64,000 nucleotides of DNA from an uncultured Pelagibacteraceae bacterium (GCA_902568465.1 CACFQR010000001.1:226525-290524); one strand, 5' to 3'. Numbered from the stretch's first letter, positions 10,395-18,945 are shown. Numbers and translations: made by a program. The notes: generated by a model from the sequence alone, not told the origin.

Positions 10395-11624
10395 TTAATT
10401 TTTAATTAAATTTTCTAAAGTTTGTCTTTTTCTTATTTGTTTATGAGTTGAACCATAAACCATAATTTCCGCAACAGTTGGCCTCATATTATAGTTAGAA
10501 GATAAAGTCATTCCATAGGCCCCTACGTGAGTTATTCCAACAAAATCACCCTCAATTATTTTTGGAAAATTTTTTTTATTTAAAAATTTATCAGAACTTT
10601 CGCAAATAGGACCAACAAACTCAAAATTTCCTTTTATTAATTTTTTATTTTTTTTAATGGGCAAAATTTGATGTTTGGCATCATAAAGAGCGGGCCTCAT
10701 CAAATCATTCATGCCAGCATCTAACACAATAAAATTTTTATTTGCACTTTTTTTAATATAAATAATTTTCGTTATAAGAATAGCTGTGTTAGCTACAATG
10801 AATCTACCAGGTTCAAAAATAATTTTAAAATTTCTTTTTTTGGTAAAATTTTTTACTGCTTTGGAATATTCTTTTAGATTTAGTTGATTTTCTTTCTCTT
10901 TATAGGATATTCCCATACCACCGCCAAGATCTATAAATTTGAAATTTATTTTAGTTTTTTTAATTATTTTATTTAATATAAACAGCACTTTTTTAAATGG
11001 CCCAACATTTGTAATTTGACTACCTATATGTACACTTAGACCTTCCAATTTCATATTTTTCATTTTTTTAATTTTTCTACATAGATTTATGCAATCATTA
11101 ATAGCTAAACCAAATTTTTCATCTTTGCCGCCTGTAGAAATTTTTTTGTGAGTTTGACCAGTAATATTAGGATTTAACCTTATTCCGACTGATATCTTTT
11201 TAGACATTTTTTTTAATATTTTGTTAATCAGCAATGCCTCACTATCAGATTCAATATTTATTAGGAGAACTTTATTTTTAATTGCAGCAACTATTTCTTC
11301 TTCTGTTTTTCCTACACCAGAAAAGACAATTTTGTTGCTAGGAATCCCAGCTTTTTTGGCTTTAAGGAGCTCTCCAATTGATACAACATCAGCACCAGAG
11401 CCTAATCTTTTTAATTCTTTGAGTATTGCTAAATTGGCATTTGATTTTACAGAAAAACAAATTATTGGTTTAATTTTTTTGAAATCATTTTTAAATTTAT
11501 AAAAATTGTTTCTTAATTGAGACAAAGAATAACAATAAAATGGTGTTTTATAAGTTTTGATAAGTTTTTGTGCTGTTATTCTTTCAATGCAAAGATTATT
11601 TTTTCTTACTCTAATGTAATTCAT
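10395..11624 (-). CDS. lysA: Diaminopimelate decarboxylase
   Basis: LysA decarboxylates meso-diaminopimelate to lysine, the last step of the pathway. It is a PLP enzyme of fold type III. The PLP lysine is K60 in CFSVKSNAN. SVHIGSQI, DLGGGMGISY, FEPGRFIVANTA, the second-subunit active-site block GPICESSD and the final GAYGMTLSSNYNMRP are all present. The 409-residue length is normal. It starts just after a 38-codon lipoprotein gene that itself overlaps argH, giving the order argH-lptM-lysA that is common in proteobacteria. The gene set probably forms one transcript with the acyltransferase downstream. Confidence 0.97.
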   Translation of the reverse strand: MNYIRVRKNNLCIERITAQKLIKTYKTPFYCYSLSQLRNNFYKFKNDFKKIKPIICFSVKSNANLAILKELKRLGSGADVVSIGELLKAKKAGIPSNKIVFSGVGKTEEEIVAAIKNKVLLINIESDSEALLINKILKKMSKKISVGIRLNPNITGQTHKKISTGGKDEKFGLAINDCINLCRKIKKMKNMKLEGLSVHIGSQITNVGPFKKVLFILNKIIKKTKINFKFIDLGGGMGISYKEKENQLNLKEYSKAVKNFTKKRNFKIIFEPGRFIVANTAILITKIIYIKKSANKNFIVLDAGMNDLMRPALYDAKHQILPIKKNKKLIKGNFEFVGPICESSDKFLNKKNFPKIIEGDFVGITHVGAYGMTLSSNYNMRPTVAEIMVYGSTHKQIRKRQTLENLIKN

Positions 11625-11626
11625 TT

Positions 11627-11743
11627 TTAAATTAAATATATATTTTTAATATAACTTCTTTGAGATTTATACTCAGGATCATTCTTTACCCCGCAAGATG
11701 TACAAAATAAACATATAACAGTTATTAAAAAAATTTTTTTCAT
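11627..11743 (-). CDS. Small LptM-like lipoprotein (38 aa)
   Basis: A 38-codon frame between argH and lysA starts with ATG overlapping the argH stop (TAATG) and ends 2 nt before the lysA ATG. It encodes a lysine-tipped hydrophobic signal (MKKIFLITVICLF), a lipobox-like CTSC with Cys17 as the modified residue, then GVKNDPEYKS. The pattern Cys-Gly-x-Lys followed by Pro and Tyr resembles the LptM/YifL lipoprotein. That protein is encoded at the same argH/lysA-linked position in proteobacteria and helps mature the LptD translocon in enterobacteria. The -3 residue is Cys and not the usual Leu, so lipidation is likely but not certain. Position, coupling and lipobox make it a real gene. Confidence 0.75.
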   Translation of the reverse strand: MKKIFLITVICLFCTSCGVKNDPEYKSQRSYIKNIYLI

Positions 11744-13131
11744 TATTTAAATTCCTTTTTTAGTCTAGATATCATCTTTTTAATATTTTTTATAGCTGTT
11801 CCACCGTACGAGGTTTTTAAATTTACAGAGTTTTTAACATTAAATACTTTCATTACATTCTTATTTAAGTTTTTATTCATTTTTTTTAATTCTTTAAAAT
11901 TCAGTTGGTTTAAATTCTTTTTATTTTTCTCAGCATAATTTACTAATTTGGCTGAGATTTTATAAGCCTCTCTAAACGAAAGATTGTTATTTTGCACTAA
12001 ATAATCTGCAAAATCTGTTGCAGTAGTATACCCCTCATTAGCCAAAGACAGCATTCTTTCTTTATTTGGTTTTAAATTAATAATAAGTTCATTTGTTATA
12101 TGAATTGACTCCAAAAGGGTGTCGAAGCTATTAAAAACAAGAGCTTTATCTTCCTGCATATCTTTATAATAAGAAAGAGGTAGGCCCTTCATAGTAGTTA
12201 ACATTGCTTGCAATGATCCAAAATTTTTACCAGCTCTACCTCTAATTAATTCAGCAGGATCTGGATTTTTCTTTTGAGGCATAATTGAAGATCCAGTTAA
12301 AACTTTGTCATTGAGCTTTATAAGTTTAAATATATCTGAATTCCAAATAATTAATTCTTCAGCAAATCTTGAAATATGCATTGCACAAATTGAAGCAGAT
12401 GACAAAAAATCTAGAGCAAAATCTCTATCCGATACAGTGTCTATTGAGTTACTAGTTGGCTTTTTAAAACCTAATTTTTTTGATGTAAAATTTCTGTCAA
12501 TTTTATACGAAGTTCCAGTTAACGCACCAACTCCCAACGGACATTCATCTATATATTTAATATTACTATTGAATCTATTTTTATCTCTTTTAAACATTTC
12601 TACATAAGCTAATAAGTAATGAGCAAAAGAAATTGGTTGTGCATTTTTTAAATGAGTGAATCCAGGCATGATAGTTTCAACAGTCATTTCTGATTTTTTT
12701 AGAAAACTTTTAATTAATATATTAAGATTTTTAATGATTTCCTCAGAGGCTTTTTTGACCCATAATTTAAAGTCAGTAATTACCTGATCATTTCTTGATC
12801 TTGCTATATGTAAGAATCCAGCGTCATTTCCTATAATATCAAAAAGTCTTTTTTCAATATTTAAATGTATATCTTCATATTTTCTATTAAAAATGAATTT
12901 TTTGCTTTTAATTTCTACTCTGATTTTTTTTAAACCTTTTATTATTTTTTTTCCTATTTTTTTGTTAATTATTTTTTGTTTAACTAACATTTGAGCATGA
13001 ACTATAGATCCATGAATATCTTCCTCATATAGTCTTTTATCAACATCAATAGAAGAACCAATTTTTTCAAAAAGTTTTGATGTTGTGTTGCTAAATCTAG
13101 TACCCCAAACAGCTTTATTTTTATGTGCCAT
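11743..13131 (-). CDS. argH: Argininosuccinate lyase
   Basis: ArgH splits argininosuccinate into arginine and fumarate, the last step of arginine synthesis. The signature loop GSSIMPQKKNPD is present around residue 281. ARSRNDQVITDFKLW, TVETIMPGFTHLKNAQP and PLGVGALTGTSYKIDR are also present. The 462-residue length is standard, and the protein belongs to the fumarase/aspartase superfamily. The next gene, a small lipoprotein, overlaps its stop by one base. A TlpA-like thioredoxin gene lies divergently upstream, with only 21-27 nt between the starts, an arrangement also found in rhizobia. Confidence 0.97.
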   Translation of the reverse strand: MAHKNKAVWGTRFSNTTSKLFEKIGSSIDVDKRLYEEDIHGSIVHAQMLVKQKIINKKIGKKIIKGLKKIRVEIKSKKFIFNRKYEDIHLNIEKRLFDIIGNDAGFLHIARSRNDQVITDFKLWVKKASEEIIKNLNILIKSFLKKSEMTVETIMPGFTHLKNAQPISFAHYLLAYVEMFKRDKNRFNSNIKYIDECPLGVGALTGTSYKIDRNFTSKKLGFKKPTSNSIDTVSDRDFALDFLSSASICAMHISRFAEELIIWNSDIFKLIKLNDKVLTGSSIMPQKKNPDPAELIRGRAGKNFGSLQAMLTTMKGLPLSYYKDMQEDKALVFNSFDTLLESIHITNELIINLKPNKERMLSLANEGYTTATDFADYLVQNNNLSFREAYKISAKLVNYAEKNKKNLNQLNFKELKKMNKNLNKNVMKVFNVKNSVNLKTSYGGTAIKNIKKMISRLKKEFK

Positions 13132-13158
13132 ATGTTAAGTTCTTATTTTTTTATGCTC

Positions 13159-13692
13159 ATGAACCTAAAAATTTTTAAGTTTTCAATTTTACTATTTTCT
13201 TTTAGTATTTTTTCGACAATATCGCAAACAAATGAGGATATTCCTTTCAATAATATAGCAATAAATGAAATTCCGAAGCCAATTTCATCAATCATATTTG
13301 AAGATTTTTCTGGTAATAAAATTAACTTAAAGGAATATAAGGGTAACTTAATAATTATCAATTTTTGGGCAACATGGTGCTCCCCATGCAAGAAGGAAAT
13401 GCCATCACTAGATGCACTTTCAGTTAACAGAGATTTTAAAAATTTAAAAATTTTTCCTGTTAATATGGAAAAACCGAATGTTATAAAAACTGGTAAATTT
13501 TTTGATGATCTTAATATTAAAAATTTAAAAATTTTCTTTGATCATAAATTAAATTTTGTTAAAGAATTTAAGTTAAGAGGTGTTCCAACAACAATTTTAG
13601 TAAATAAAAATGGAGAAGAATTTGCTAGAATTATTGGAGATATTAATTTTCAGGATAAAAAATTTGTTAAATGGTTATTAAAATATGATTAA
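13159..13692 (+). CDS. TlpA/ResA-type thioredoxin-like protein, membrane-anchored
   Basis: This is a periplasmic thiol-disulfide oxidoreductase of the TlpA/ResA type, of the kind that keeps cytochrome c or oxidase assembly factors reduced. A hydrophobic N-terminus (FSILLFSFSIFSTI) looks like a signal anchor. The thioredoxin domain starts at ISSIIFEDFSGNKINL and has the active site WATWCSPCKKEMPS. RGVPTTILVNKNG contains the cis-proline. The frame is open back to 13123. I prefer the ATG at 13159 (MNLKIFK, 177 residues), because earlier starts place Cys and His before the signal. An ATG at 13153 is equally possible. It overlaps the next gene by 8 bp. Confidence 0.88.
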   Translation: MNLKIFKFSILLFSFSIFSTISQTNEDIPFNNIAINEIPKPISSIIFEDFSGNKINLKEYKGNLIIINFWATWCSPCKKEMPSLDALSVNRDFKNLKIFPVNMEKPNVIKTGKFFDDLNIKNLKIFFDHKLNFVKEFKLRGVPTTILVNKNGEEFARIIGDINFQDKKFVKWLLKYD

Positions 13693-14341
13693 TTACTCTT
13701 TAGAAACAACTTCTATTTTACCTTTGTCAAAAGATAAACCAAAAGAAATAGTGGTTTTGTGTCATGGTTATGGCGGTGACGGAAAAGATATAAGTATGCT
13801 AGCGGTGAATTGGCAAAGATTTTTACCTAATTCTATTTTTTTGTGTCCAAATGCCCCTGAAAAATGCAGTGTTAACCCTCAAGGCTACCAATGGTTTGAC
13901 CTAACTTCTGAAGACGAAGAGGTAATTTTAGAAAAATCTTTAGTTGCAGAAAAAAAATTAAATTTATTTTTGGACCAAGTTTTAGATAACTATCAACTTA
14001 AACCAAAAAAAATGGCTTTGGTGGGTTTTAGCCAAGGATCTATGATGATTATGCAAGCTGGCCTTAAAAAAAAAGATGAAATCAATTGTTTAATTAGTTA
14101 TTCTGGTAAAATAATAAATCAAGAGCATTTATCTAATAATATTAATTCAAAACCAAAAATATTATTAATGCATGGTGATAAAGATAGCATTGTTTCACCA
14201 ACACATCTTTTAGAGGCAAGAGAATATTTAAAAAAACATGATATTAATGTTAAAACTAAAATTTTTAATAATTGTGAACATAAAATACCAGTAGAGGGTA
14301 CAAGTCTCGGCCTAGATTTTTTAAAAAAAAATCTTTTATAA
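13685..14341 (+). CDS. Alpha/beta-hydrolase, carboxylesterase/lysophospholipase family
   Basis: The protein belongs to the phospholipase/carboxylesterase (YpfH-like) family of serine hydrolases. The oxyanion region VLCHGYGGDGKD, the nucleophile elbow VGFSQGSMM, the acidic residue in MHGDKDSIVSP and the late histidine in NCEHKIPVEG give a full catalytic triad. The length is 218 residues and no signal peptide is present, so it is cytosolic. The ATG lies 8 bp inside the end of the upstream tlpA-like gene, suggesting coupling. The natural substrate is unknown; members hydrolyse short acyl esters or lysophospholipids. Confidence 0.88.
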   Translation: MINYSLETTSILPLSKDKPKEIVVLCHGYGGDGKDISMLAVNWQRFLPNSIFLCPNAPEKCSVNPQGYQWFDLTSEDEEVILEKSLVAEKKLNLFLDQVLDNYQLKPKKMALVGFSQGSMMIMQAGLKKKDEINCLISYSGKIINQEHLSNNINSKPKILLMHGDKDSIVSPTHLLEAREYLKKHDINVKTKIFNNCEHKIPVEGTSLGLDFLKKNLL

Positions 14342-14404
14342 TTAAAACATTTTTTTAACAAACTACTTCTTGCAAAATTTACGTTAATCCGCTAACTTAC
14401 TATT

Positions 14405-14974
14405 ATGATTATACCTTCTTCAGAAAAGGTACCTTTGGAAAAATGTCCAGCGTTAGTTTTAAATGCTGATTTTAGACCTTTGAGTTATTATCCTCTTTCC
14501 CTTTGGTGCTGGCAGGATTCTGTTAAATCTGTTTTTCTTAATAGAGTAAGTATAGTTTCTAACTATGAAAGAAAGATCAGAAGTCCTTCTTTTGAAATGA
14601 AATTGCCAAGTGTTATTGCTTTAAAAAATTTTATACAGCCTTCAAATCACCCTAATTTTACAAGGTTCAATGTTTTTCTTAGAGATAAATTTACCTGTCA
14701 ATACTGTGGTGATAGTAAAGATCTGACCTTTGACCATTTGCTGCCAAAATCTAAAGGTGGGTTAACAAACTGGGAAAATGTTGTAACAGCTTGCTCAACT
14801 TGTAATGTTAAAAAAGGGGGAAGACTGTATTCTAAATCTAATATGCGATTATTTAGAAAACCTTTTGTGCCGACAGTCGATGATTTGCATCAAAACGGTA
14901 GAAATTTCCCTCCGAATTTTTTACATGAAAGCTGGATGGACTACCTATATTGGGATGTCGAACTTTTACCGTAA
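14405..14974 (+). CDS. HNH endonuclease family protein
   Basis: This is a 189-residue HNH nuclease-like protein. The zinc-binding and catalytic region reads FTCQYCGDSKDLTFDHLLPK, then GGLTNWENVVTACSTCN. Two CxxC pairs and the DH...N...H-type beta-beta-alpha core are intact. The N-terminal half (LVLNADFRPLSYYPLSLWCWQ) is conserved in a stand-alone HNH family found throughout alphaproteobacteria and is unlike mobile-intron endonucleases. It faces coq7 and follows the esterase by 63 nt. No restriction-modification partner is nearby. Its biological role is not established, although a DNA-repair or DNA-processing function is often assumed. Confidence 0.88.
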   Translation: MIIPSSEKVPLEKCPALVLNADFRPLSYYPLSLWCWQDSVKSVFLNRVSIVSNYERKIRSPSFEMKLPSVIALKNFIQPSNHPNFTRFNVFLRDKFTCQYCGDSKDLTFDHLLPKSKGGLTNWENVVTACSTCNVKKGGRLYSKSNMRLFRKPFVPTVDDLHQNGRNFPPNFLHESWMDYLYWDVELLP

Positions 14975-14979
14975 TTAAT

Positions 14980-15513
14980 TTATATCTTTTCCGAAATAGT
15001 AATTGCTATTTTTGATCCTGTTTTAATCACTTTGTCCATTAATGAATAAATTCCCTTACTAGAAGCACCTTCATTATATGCAATATTTTTATGATTAGTT
15101 TCATCTTCTTGGAATTTTTCAATTTTTGCTTTTAACTTCATCTCATCGTTACCCAGCTTCTTTAATTGATTTTTATAGTGATCTTCAATTACTTCTTCCA
15201 CAGAAGCTGTGCATAGCATAGCTGCTTTTTTACCCATTAATGCAGTTCCAAAACCTAAAGTGACACCCATCAAGTCCCAAAGGGGTAAAAATAATGTAGG
15301 TTTTATTTTTCTTCTTTGAATCTCTTTTTCAAAATATTCTAAGTGTTCCTGTTCATGTTCTTTCATCTCTTCGATTGTATTTCTAAGATTTTTGTCTTCT
15401 TTAATTGTTTTTAGCGCCAGTAATTGTCCCTCATAGATTTTAATAGCACCTCTTTCACCGGCATGATCTACCCTTATTATTTCTTCAATAATTTTAGAAT
15501 TAGTTTTTTTCAT
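14980..15513 (-). CDS. coq7: Demethoxyubiquinone hydroxylase Coq7
   Basis: Coq7 is a di-iron monooxygenase that hydroxylates 2-polyprenyl-3-methyl-6-methoxybenzoquinone in ubiquinone synthesis, at the inner membrane. The carboxylate-bridged iron ligands are visible in DHAGERGAIKIYEGQ, EHEQEHLEYFE, CTASVEEVIEDHY and FQEDETNHKNIA. The 177-residue length matches the compact alphaproteobacterial enzyme. The start overlaps the end of dsbB by 14 bp. The protein lacks a mitochondrial-type N-terminal extension. All metal ligands look intact. Confidence 0.95.
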   Translation of the reverse strand: MKKTNSKIIEEIIRVDHAGERGAIKIYEGQLLALKTIKEDKNLRNTIEEMKEHEQEHLEYFEKEIQRRKIKPTLFLPLWDLMGVTLGFGTALMGKKAAMLCTASVEEVIEDHYKNQLKKLGNDEMKLKAKIEKFQEDETNHKNIAYNEGASSKGIYSLMDKVIKTGSKIAITISEKI

Positions 15514-15982
15514 AATTTAAATAAAGTTTTATAAATATAACACTTAAAATAATAGAAAAAATGGTATTAATTGAAGCAAGGGAAAAACCAAATATTTTAA
15601 AACTAACATCTTTACAACTTATACTATTTATTTTTAACTGTTCTAAAAGTTGTTCTTTTGATAAATTTTCTGTCTGATTTTTAGCCTCACAAATTAATGT
15701 TTCACTAAAAAAACCCTGCTCTATACCGAAATGATAAAAAGCAAGAATTGAGCTAGCAACAAATATAAAAAATAGTATTAGCAAAATGATTTTTTCATAA
15801 CCATTAAAAAATAAAAGTTTGGCAATAAGTAAAATTGAAAGAAAGTAAGGGATGCGTTCATAGAGACATAGACTACAGGGTTTGTGGCCCAATATATATT
15901 CTATAAAGTACGCAAATATTAAAATTAAAAAGATAAAAACTAATATAAGTAGTAAAATTTTTTTATTATTTTGTTTTATCAT
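15500..15982 (-). CDS. dsbB: Disulfide bond formation protein DsbB
   Basis: DsbB is an inner-membrane quinone reductase that reoxidises DsbA. Four hydrophobic segments are visible (about residues 8-30, 42-60, 64-84 and 132-155). The first cysteine pair is in HKPCSLCLYERIPYF (CxxC). The second pair is in the periplasmic loop between segments 3 and 4 (LICEAKN and ISCKDV). The 160-residue length is normal. It uses ubiquinone, the pathway of its overlapping neighbour coq7. It follows a DedA-type gene by 6 nt, so the three minus-strand genes form one run. Confidence 0.92.
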   Translation of the reverse strand: MIKQNNKKILLLILVFIFLILIFAYFIEYILGHKPCSLCLYERIPYFLSILLIAKLLFFNGYEKIILLILFFIFVASSILAFYHFGIEQGFFSETLICEAKNQTENLSKEQLLEQLKINSISCKDVSFKIFGFSLASINTIFSIILSVIFIKLYLNYEKN

Positions 15983-15988
15983 GTTACT

Positions 15989-16579
15989 TTATAATAAAAA
16001 GTAAATTATAAATGCAATTATAACTATTATTCCCGCAATAATAATACTCCATCTAGCACCATGTTTATCTAAAAGAGGCCCAATTTTTTCTCCAAATTTA
16101 TATGTTAGGTATGCTACTAAAAAAAATCTAAGTCCTCTTGTTATAATGCATATAAAAATAAATGATATTAGATTAAAATGAATTATTCCACTCGAGATAG
16201 TTAAGAGTTTAAATGGTAAAGGGGTAAATCCTGCTGTGAATAGTATTCCTAGCCAAGTTAAAAATCCACCCTCAGATTGAAATTTAATTTTTATTTCATC
16301 AGAATATTCGTAGCCATAAAACTCAATAATTTGTGTGGCAATATCATTTAAAGAGTAACCAATATAGTAACCAAACAATGCACCCAATACTGAAAAAATT
16401 GTTGCTATTAATGCTATCTTAATAAATTCTTTTTTTTTGGATATTACCATAGGGATAATCATTACATCCGGAGGTATAGGAAAAAAGGAACTTTCTATAA
16501 ATGCTTCGAAAGCCAAAAGTTGTTTAGCATATCTGTATCCAGCCCATTTAACACATTTATCGTATAATTTTTTAATCAT
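15989..16579 (-). CDS. DedA/YqaA-type VTT-domain membrane protein
   Basis: This is a 196-residue membrane protein of the DedA/SNARE-associated (VTT) family, YqaA-like branch. The diagnostic start KWAGYRYAKQLLAFEAFIESSFFPIPPDV contains the family's (F/Y)xxR-type and E-x-PIPPD region. LGALFGYYIGYSLN and GFTPLPFKLLTISSG follow, and several transmembrane stretches cover the rest. Family members have been linked to undecaprenyl phosphate or phosphatidylethanolamine flipping and to envelope homeostasis. Which of these applies here is not known. It heads the run with dsbB and coq7. Confidence 0.88.
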   Translation of the reverse strand: MIKKLYDKCVKWAGYRYAKQLLAFEAFIESSFFPIPPDVMIIPMVISKKKEFIKIALIATIFSVLGALFGYYIGYSLNDIATQIIEFYGYEYSDEIKIKFQSEGGFLTWLGILFTAGFTPLPFKLLTISSGIIHFNLISFIFICIITRGLRFFLVAYLTYKFGEKIGPLLDKHGARWSIIIAGIIVIIAFIIYFLL

Positions 16580-16651
16580 ATTTAATTATTATAATTATTA
16601 TAGTAGAAAATAATAATATAAATTTCTTATTAAATCTCTATACTAACATAT

Positions 16652-17503
16652 ATGAATATAGTGACTGATATAGTTTTACCTCTAGCTTTAGCGTTTATAA
16701 TGTTTGTCTTAGGGTTAGGTTTGACACTTTCTGATTTTATTAGAGTAGTAAAAAAACCCAAAGATTTTTTTGTAGGGGCTGTGTCACAAATTATTGTACT
16801 CCCAATTATTGCATTTATTCTTGTTACAGTTTGGCCACTATCGCCTGAATTGGCTATTGGTGTAATGATTATTGCAGCTGCCCCCGGGGGTGTAACTTCC
16901 AATTTACTAACATCTTTTGCTAAAGGTGATGTTGCTTTATCTATATCACTCACTGCAATAATTAGTTTGATGTGTGTTTTTACTATTCCTTTTATAATAT
17001 TGACAAGCGCAAGTTTGCTAGGAGACTACAATGTAGATCAAAATATATCTTTGTACAGCATGTCTAAAAACATGTTTTTAATCGTAACTGTTCCTGTTTT
17101 ACTAGGTATGTTGCTCAAAAGATTTTTTTCAGTGATGGCTTTGAAATTTGAGCCGATAGCAAAAAAAATATCAATGTTCCTTTTTGCATTAGTTTTAATT
17201 GGCGCTATCGTAGCAGAAAAAGAAAATGTTATTTCTTATTTTGCTCAGGCTGGATTGATAACTTTAGTACTTAATGTTGTTATGATGCTAATCGCCTATA
17301 CTATAGCTAAGTTATTTGCATCAGGAGCTGAACAAAAAAGATGTATTACAATCGAATGTGGATTACAAAATGGTACTCTTGCCATATTTGTTGCCACATC
17401 AATTTTTGGTGGGGGTTTATACGTTATTCCGGCAGCGACTTATAGTCTAATAATGTTCGTCACGTCTCTATCATTTATATATTTTGTTAGAAAAGAAACT
17501 TAA
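16652..17503 (+). CDS. Bile acid:sodium symporter family (BASS) transporter
   Basis: This is a 283-residue membrane protein with about nine hydrophobic segments in the BASS/SBF family. AFIMFVLGLGLTLSDF, AAAPGGVTSNLLTSFAKGDVALS and CGLQNGTLAIFVATSIFGG mark the two sodium-binding crossover regions. Bacterial members use sodium to import organic anions such as pantoate, keto acids or bile-acid-like compounds. The substrate cannot be deduced here. The gene stands alone on the plus strand between a DedA-type gene (divergent) and a CoA-binding protein gene (convergent, 6 nt apart). Confidence 0.9.
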   Translation: MNIVTDIVLPLALAFIMFVLGLGLTLSDFIRVVKKPKDFFVGAVSQIIVLPIIAFILVTVWPLSPELAIGVMIIAAAPGGVTSNLLTSFAKGDVALSISLTAIISLMCVFTIPFIILTSASLLGDYNVDQNISLYSMSKNMFLIVTVPVLLGMLLKRFFSVMALKFEPIAKKISMFLFALVLIGAIVAEKENVISYFAQAGLITLVLNVVMMLIAYTIAKLFASGAEQKRCITIECGLQNGTLAIFVATSIFGGGLYVIPAATYSLIMFVTSLSFIYFVRKET

Positions 17504-17509
17504 AAATTA

Positions 17510-17989
17510 TTATTTTTTTAAAGCTGGAAAAACAGGATTAACTTTTAAAAACAATCTTTGGTATTCCTGCTTAATACATTTATTTTCAATATAAACAATA
17601 TTTTTTGATTCAACAATTTTTTTTGCTTCTTCATTTTTTATACCATACTGCAACCAAAATACCTTTGCTCCTATCTTGATAGTTTGTTCAGCAATTGGCG
17701 GAGTTTCTCCTGAGGGTCTAAAAACATTAACTATATCTATTGGTTCAGAAATGTCTTCTAATTTTTCAAACACTATCTCACCATTTATTTTTTTTCCTGC
17801 TGCAAAAGGATTTACTGGAATTACTTTGTACCCAAATTCCTGAAGATAATTCATAACAATAATTGACGGCCTTCTTACTAGATTTTTTGAGTCTTCCTTT
17901 TTAATGGAGCTTACTCCAACCATAGCAACAACTTTAGAAGAGTTAAGTGTTTTTTTAATTATGTTATCGTCTGCAATTAAATTTGTCAT
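17510..17989 (-). CDS. CoA-binding domain protein (YccU-like)
   Basis: This is a 159-residue protein made of one CoA-binding Rossmann-like domain, the same fold as the alpha subunit of succinyl-CoA synthetase. VAMVGVSSIKKEDSKNLVRRPSIIVMNYL is the nucleotide-binding loop. GYKVIPVNP, VFRPSGETPPIAEQ, VFWLQYGI and the cysteine in VYIENKCIKQEY follow, as in YccU/YneT-type proteins. The start overlaps the enoyl-CoA hydratase stop by 4 bp, so the two acyl-CoA-related genes are coupled. The molecular role is unknown, and structural homologues bind CoA. Confidence 0.88.
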   Translation of the reverse strand: MTNLIADDNIIKKTLNSSKVVAMVGVSSIKKEDSKNLVRRPSIIVMNYLQEFGYKVIPVNPFAAGKKINGEIVFEKLEDISEPIDIVNVFRPSGETPPIAEQTIKIGAKVFWLQYGIKNEEAKKIVESKNIVYIENKCIKQEYQRLFLKVNPVFPALKK

Positions 17990-18771
17990 TTATTTTTCCA
18001 CTGAGGAGTTCTTTTTTCTAAGAAAGCAGAAATACCTTCGTGAGCATCCATTGCCATCATATTTTCTGTCATTATTTTACTTGTATATTTATAAGCTTTT
18101 CTCAAAGGCATTTCTAATTGTTTATAAAAACCTTTTTTTCCAATTTTAATAGTGAGATTAGATTTTGATGCAATTTTTTTAGCCAATTTAAGAACCTCAC
18201 CTTCCAGTTTGTGCGCAGGGTAATGATCATTGATTAAACCAATTTCTTTTGCATATTTTGCACCAACAGGTTCCCCCGTTAATAACATCTTCATTGTTTT
18301 TTTTCTGCTTACTTTTCTACTTACAGCAACCATTGGAGTGCTACAGAAAAGTCCTATATTTACTCCAGGAGTTGCAAATATTGCTTTATCTGAACTTATC
18401 GCTAAATCACAACTAGCAACTAGTTGACATCCCGCAGCAAAAGCGGCCCCGTGCACTTTAGCAATAACAGGTTTTTTTCCCTCTACAATTTCGAGCATTA
18501 ATTTTGAACATAAATTAAATAACTTTGTGTATTTAGATTTTTTTTTTAATTTTTTAACTTCTTTTAAATTGTGACCTGCACTGAAACCTTTGCCAGAACC
18601 TTCAATAATTATTACTTTTGTTTTTTGGTCTGCATTTAAAAATTGTAAATTCTTAATTAGCAATTTGAGCGTGCTTGAAGATAAGGCGTTATATGTACTT
18701 GGTTCATTTAGTATAATCCTAGCTACCCCATTTTTTGGCGAGCGGACTATCACGTTTGTTTTTTTTTCCAT
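17986..18771 (-). CDS. Enoyl-CoA hydratase/isomerase family protein
   Basis: A crotonase-superfamily protein that hydrates or isomerises acyl-CoA thioesters. The oxyanion-hole regions are GKGFSAGHNLKEVKK and AKVHGAAFAAGCQLVASCDLAIS, and FATPGVNIGLFCSTPM follows. The second glutamate that serves as base in true hydratases (E in the EA-x-x-GL type motif) is hard to identify here; AKEIGLINDHYP occupies that zone. The set resembles the ECHDC3-like branch. The frame is open to 18780, and I favour the ATG at 18769-18771 (MEKKTNV, 261 residues). It is coupled to the CoA-binding protein. The exact reaction is not assigned. Confidence 0.87.
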   Translation of the reverse strand: MEKKTNVIVRSPKNGVARIILNEPSTYNALSSSTLKLLIKNLQFLNADQKTKVIIIEGSGKGFSAGHNLKEVKKLKKKSKYTKLFNLCSKLMLEIVEGKKPVIAKVHGAAFAAGCQLVASCDLAISSDKAIFATPGVNIGLFCSTPMVAVSRKVSRKKTMKMLLTGEPVGAKYAKEIGLINDHYPAHKLEGEVLKLAKKIASKSNLTIKIGKKGFYKQLEMPLRKAYKYTSKIMTENMMAMDAHEGISAFLEKRTPQWKNK

Positions 18772-18840
18772 CAGTTGCAATTGTATATTTTTTTTATAAT
18801 TAGTAAAATGATAGAAATTTTAAAAAAACCCCATATTTAA

Positions 18841-18945
18841 AAAAGTTCTCAGATAAATGTATATCGTGGCTCAGAGATTCAAGGGGGATCTGAGGCCGAA
18901 ATTACAACAAGATTACTACTTTTTTGTTGCTTCCTTGATAAATTA
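18841..18945. other. Possible structured RNA or attenuator in the spacer before tRNA-Leu
   Basis: This spacer is much less AT-rich than others nearby and contains overlapping complementary segments. CTCAGAT (18848-18854) is fully complementary to ATCTGAG (18888-18894). GGCTCAGA (18868-18875) can pair with TCTGAGGCC in the same place, with one bulge, so the two pairings are mutually exclusive. A further CAACAA/TTGTTG hairpin covers about 18904-18930. On the minus strand the first pairing is followed by AACTTTTTT, which looks terminator-like. I recognise no known RNA family. The rest of the 18781-18988 spacer is plain AT-rich sequence. Confidence 0.3.

Noticed and set aside
12305-12607. 100-codon frame opposite argH
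   Set aside because: Antisense shadow of the argH catalytic region with no plausible start context.
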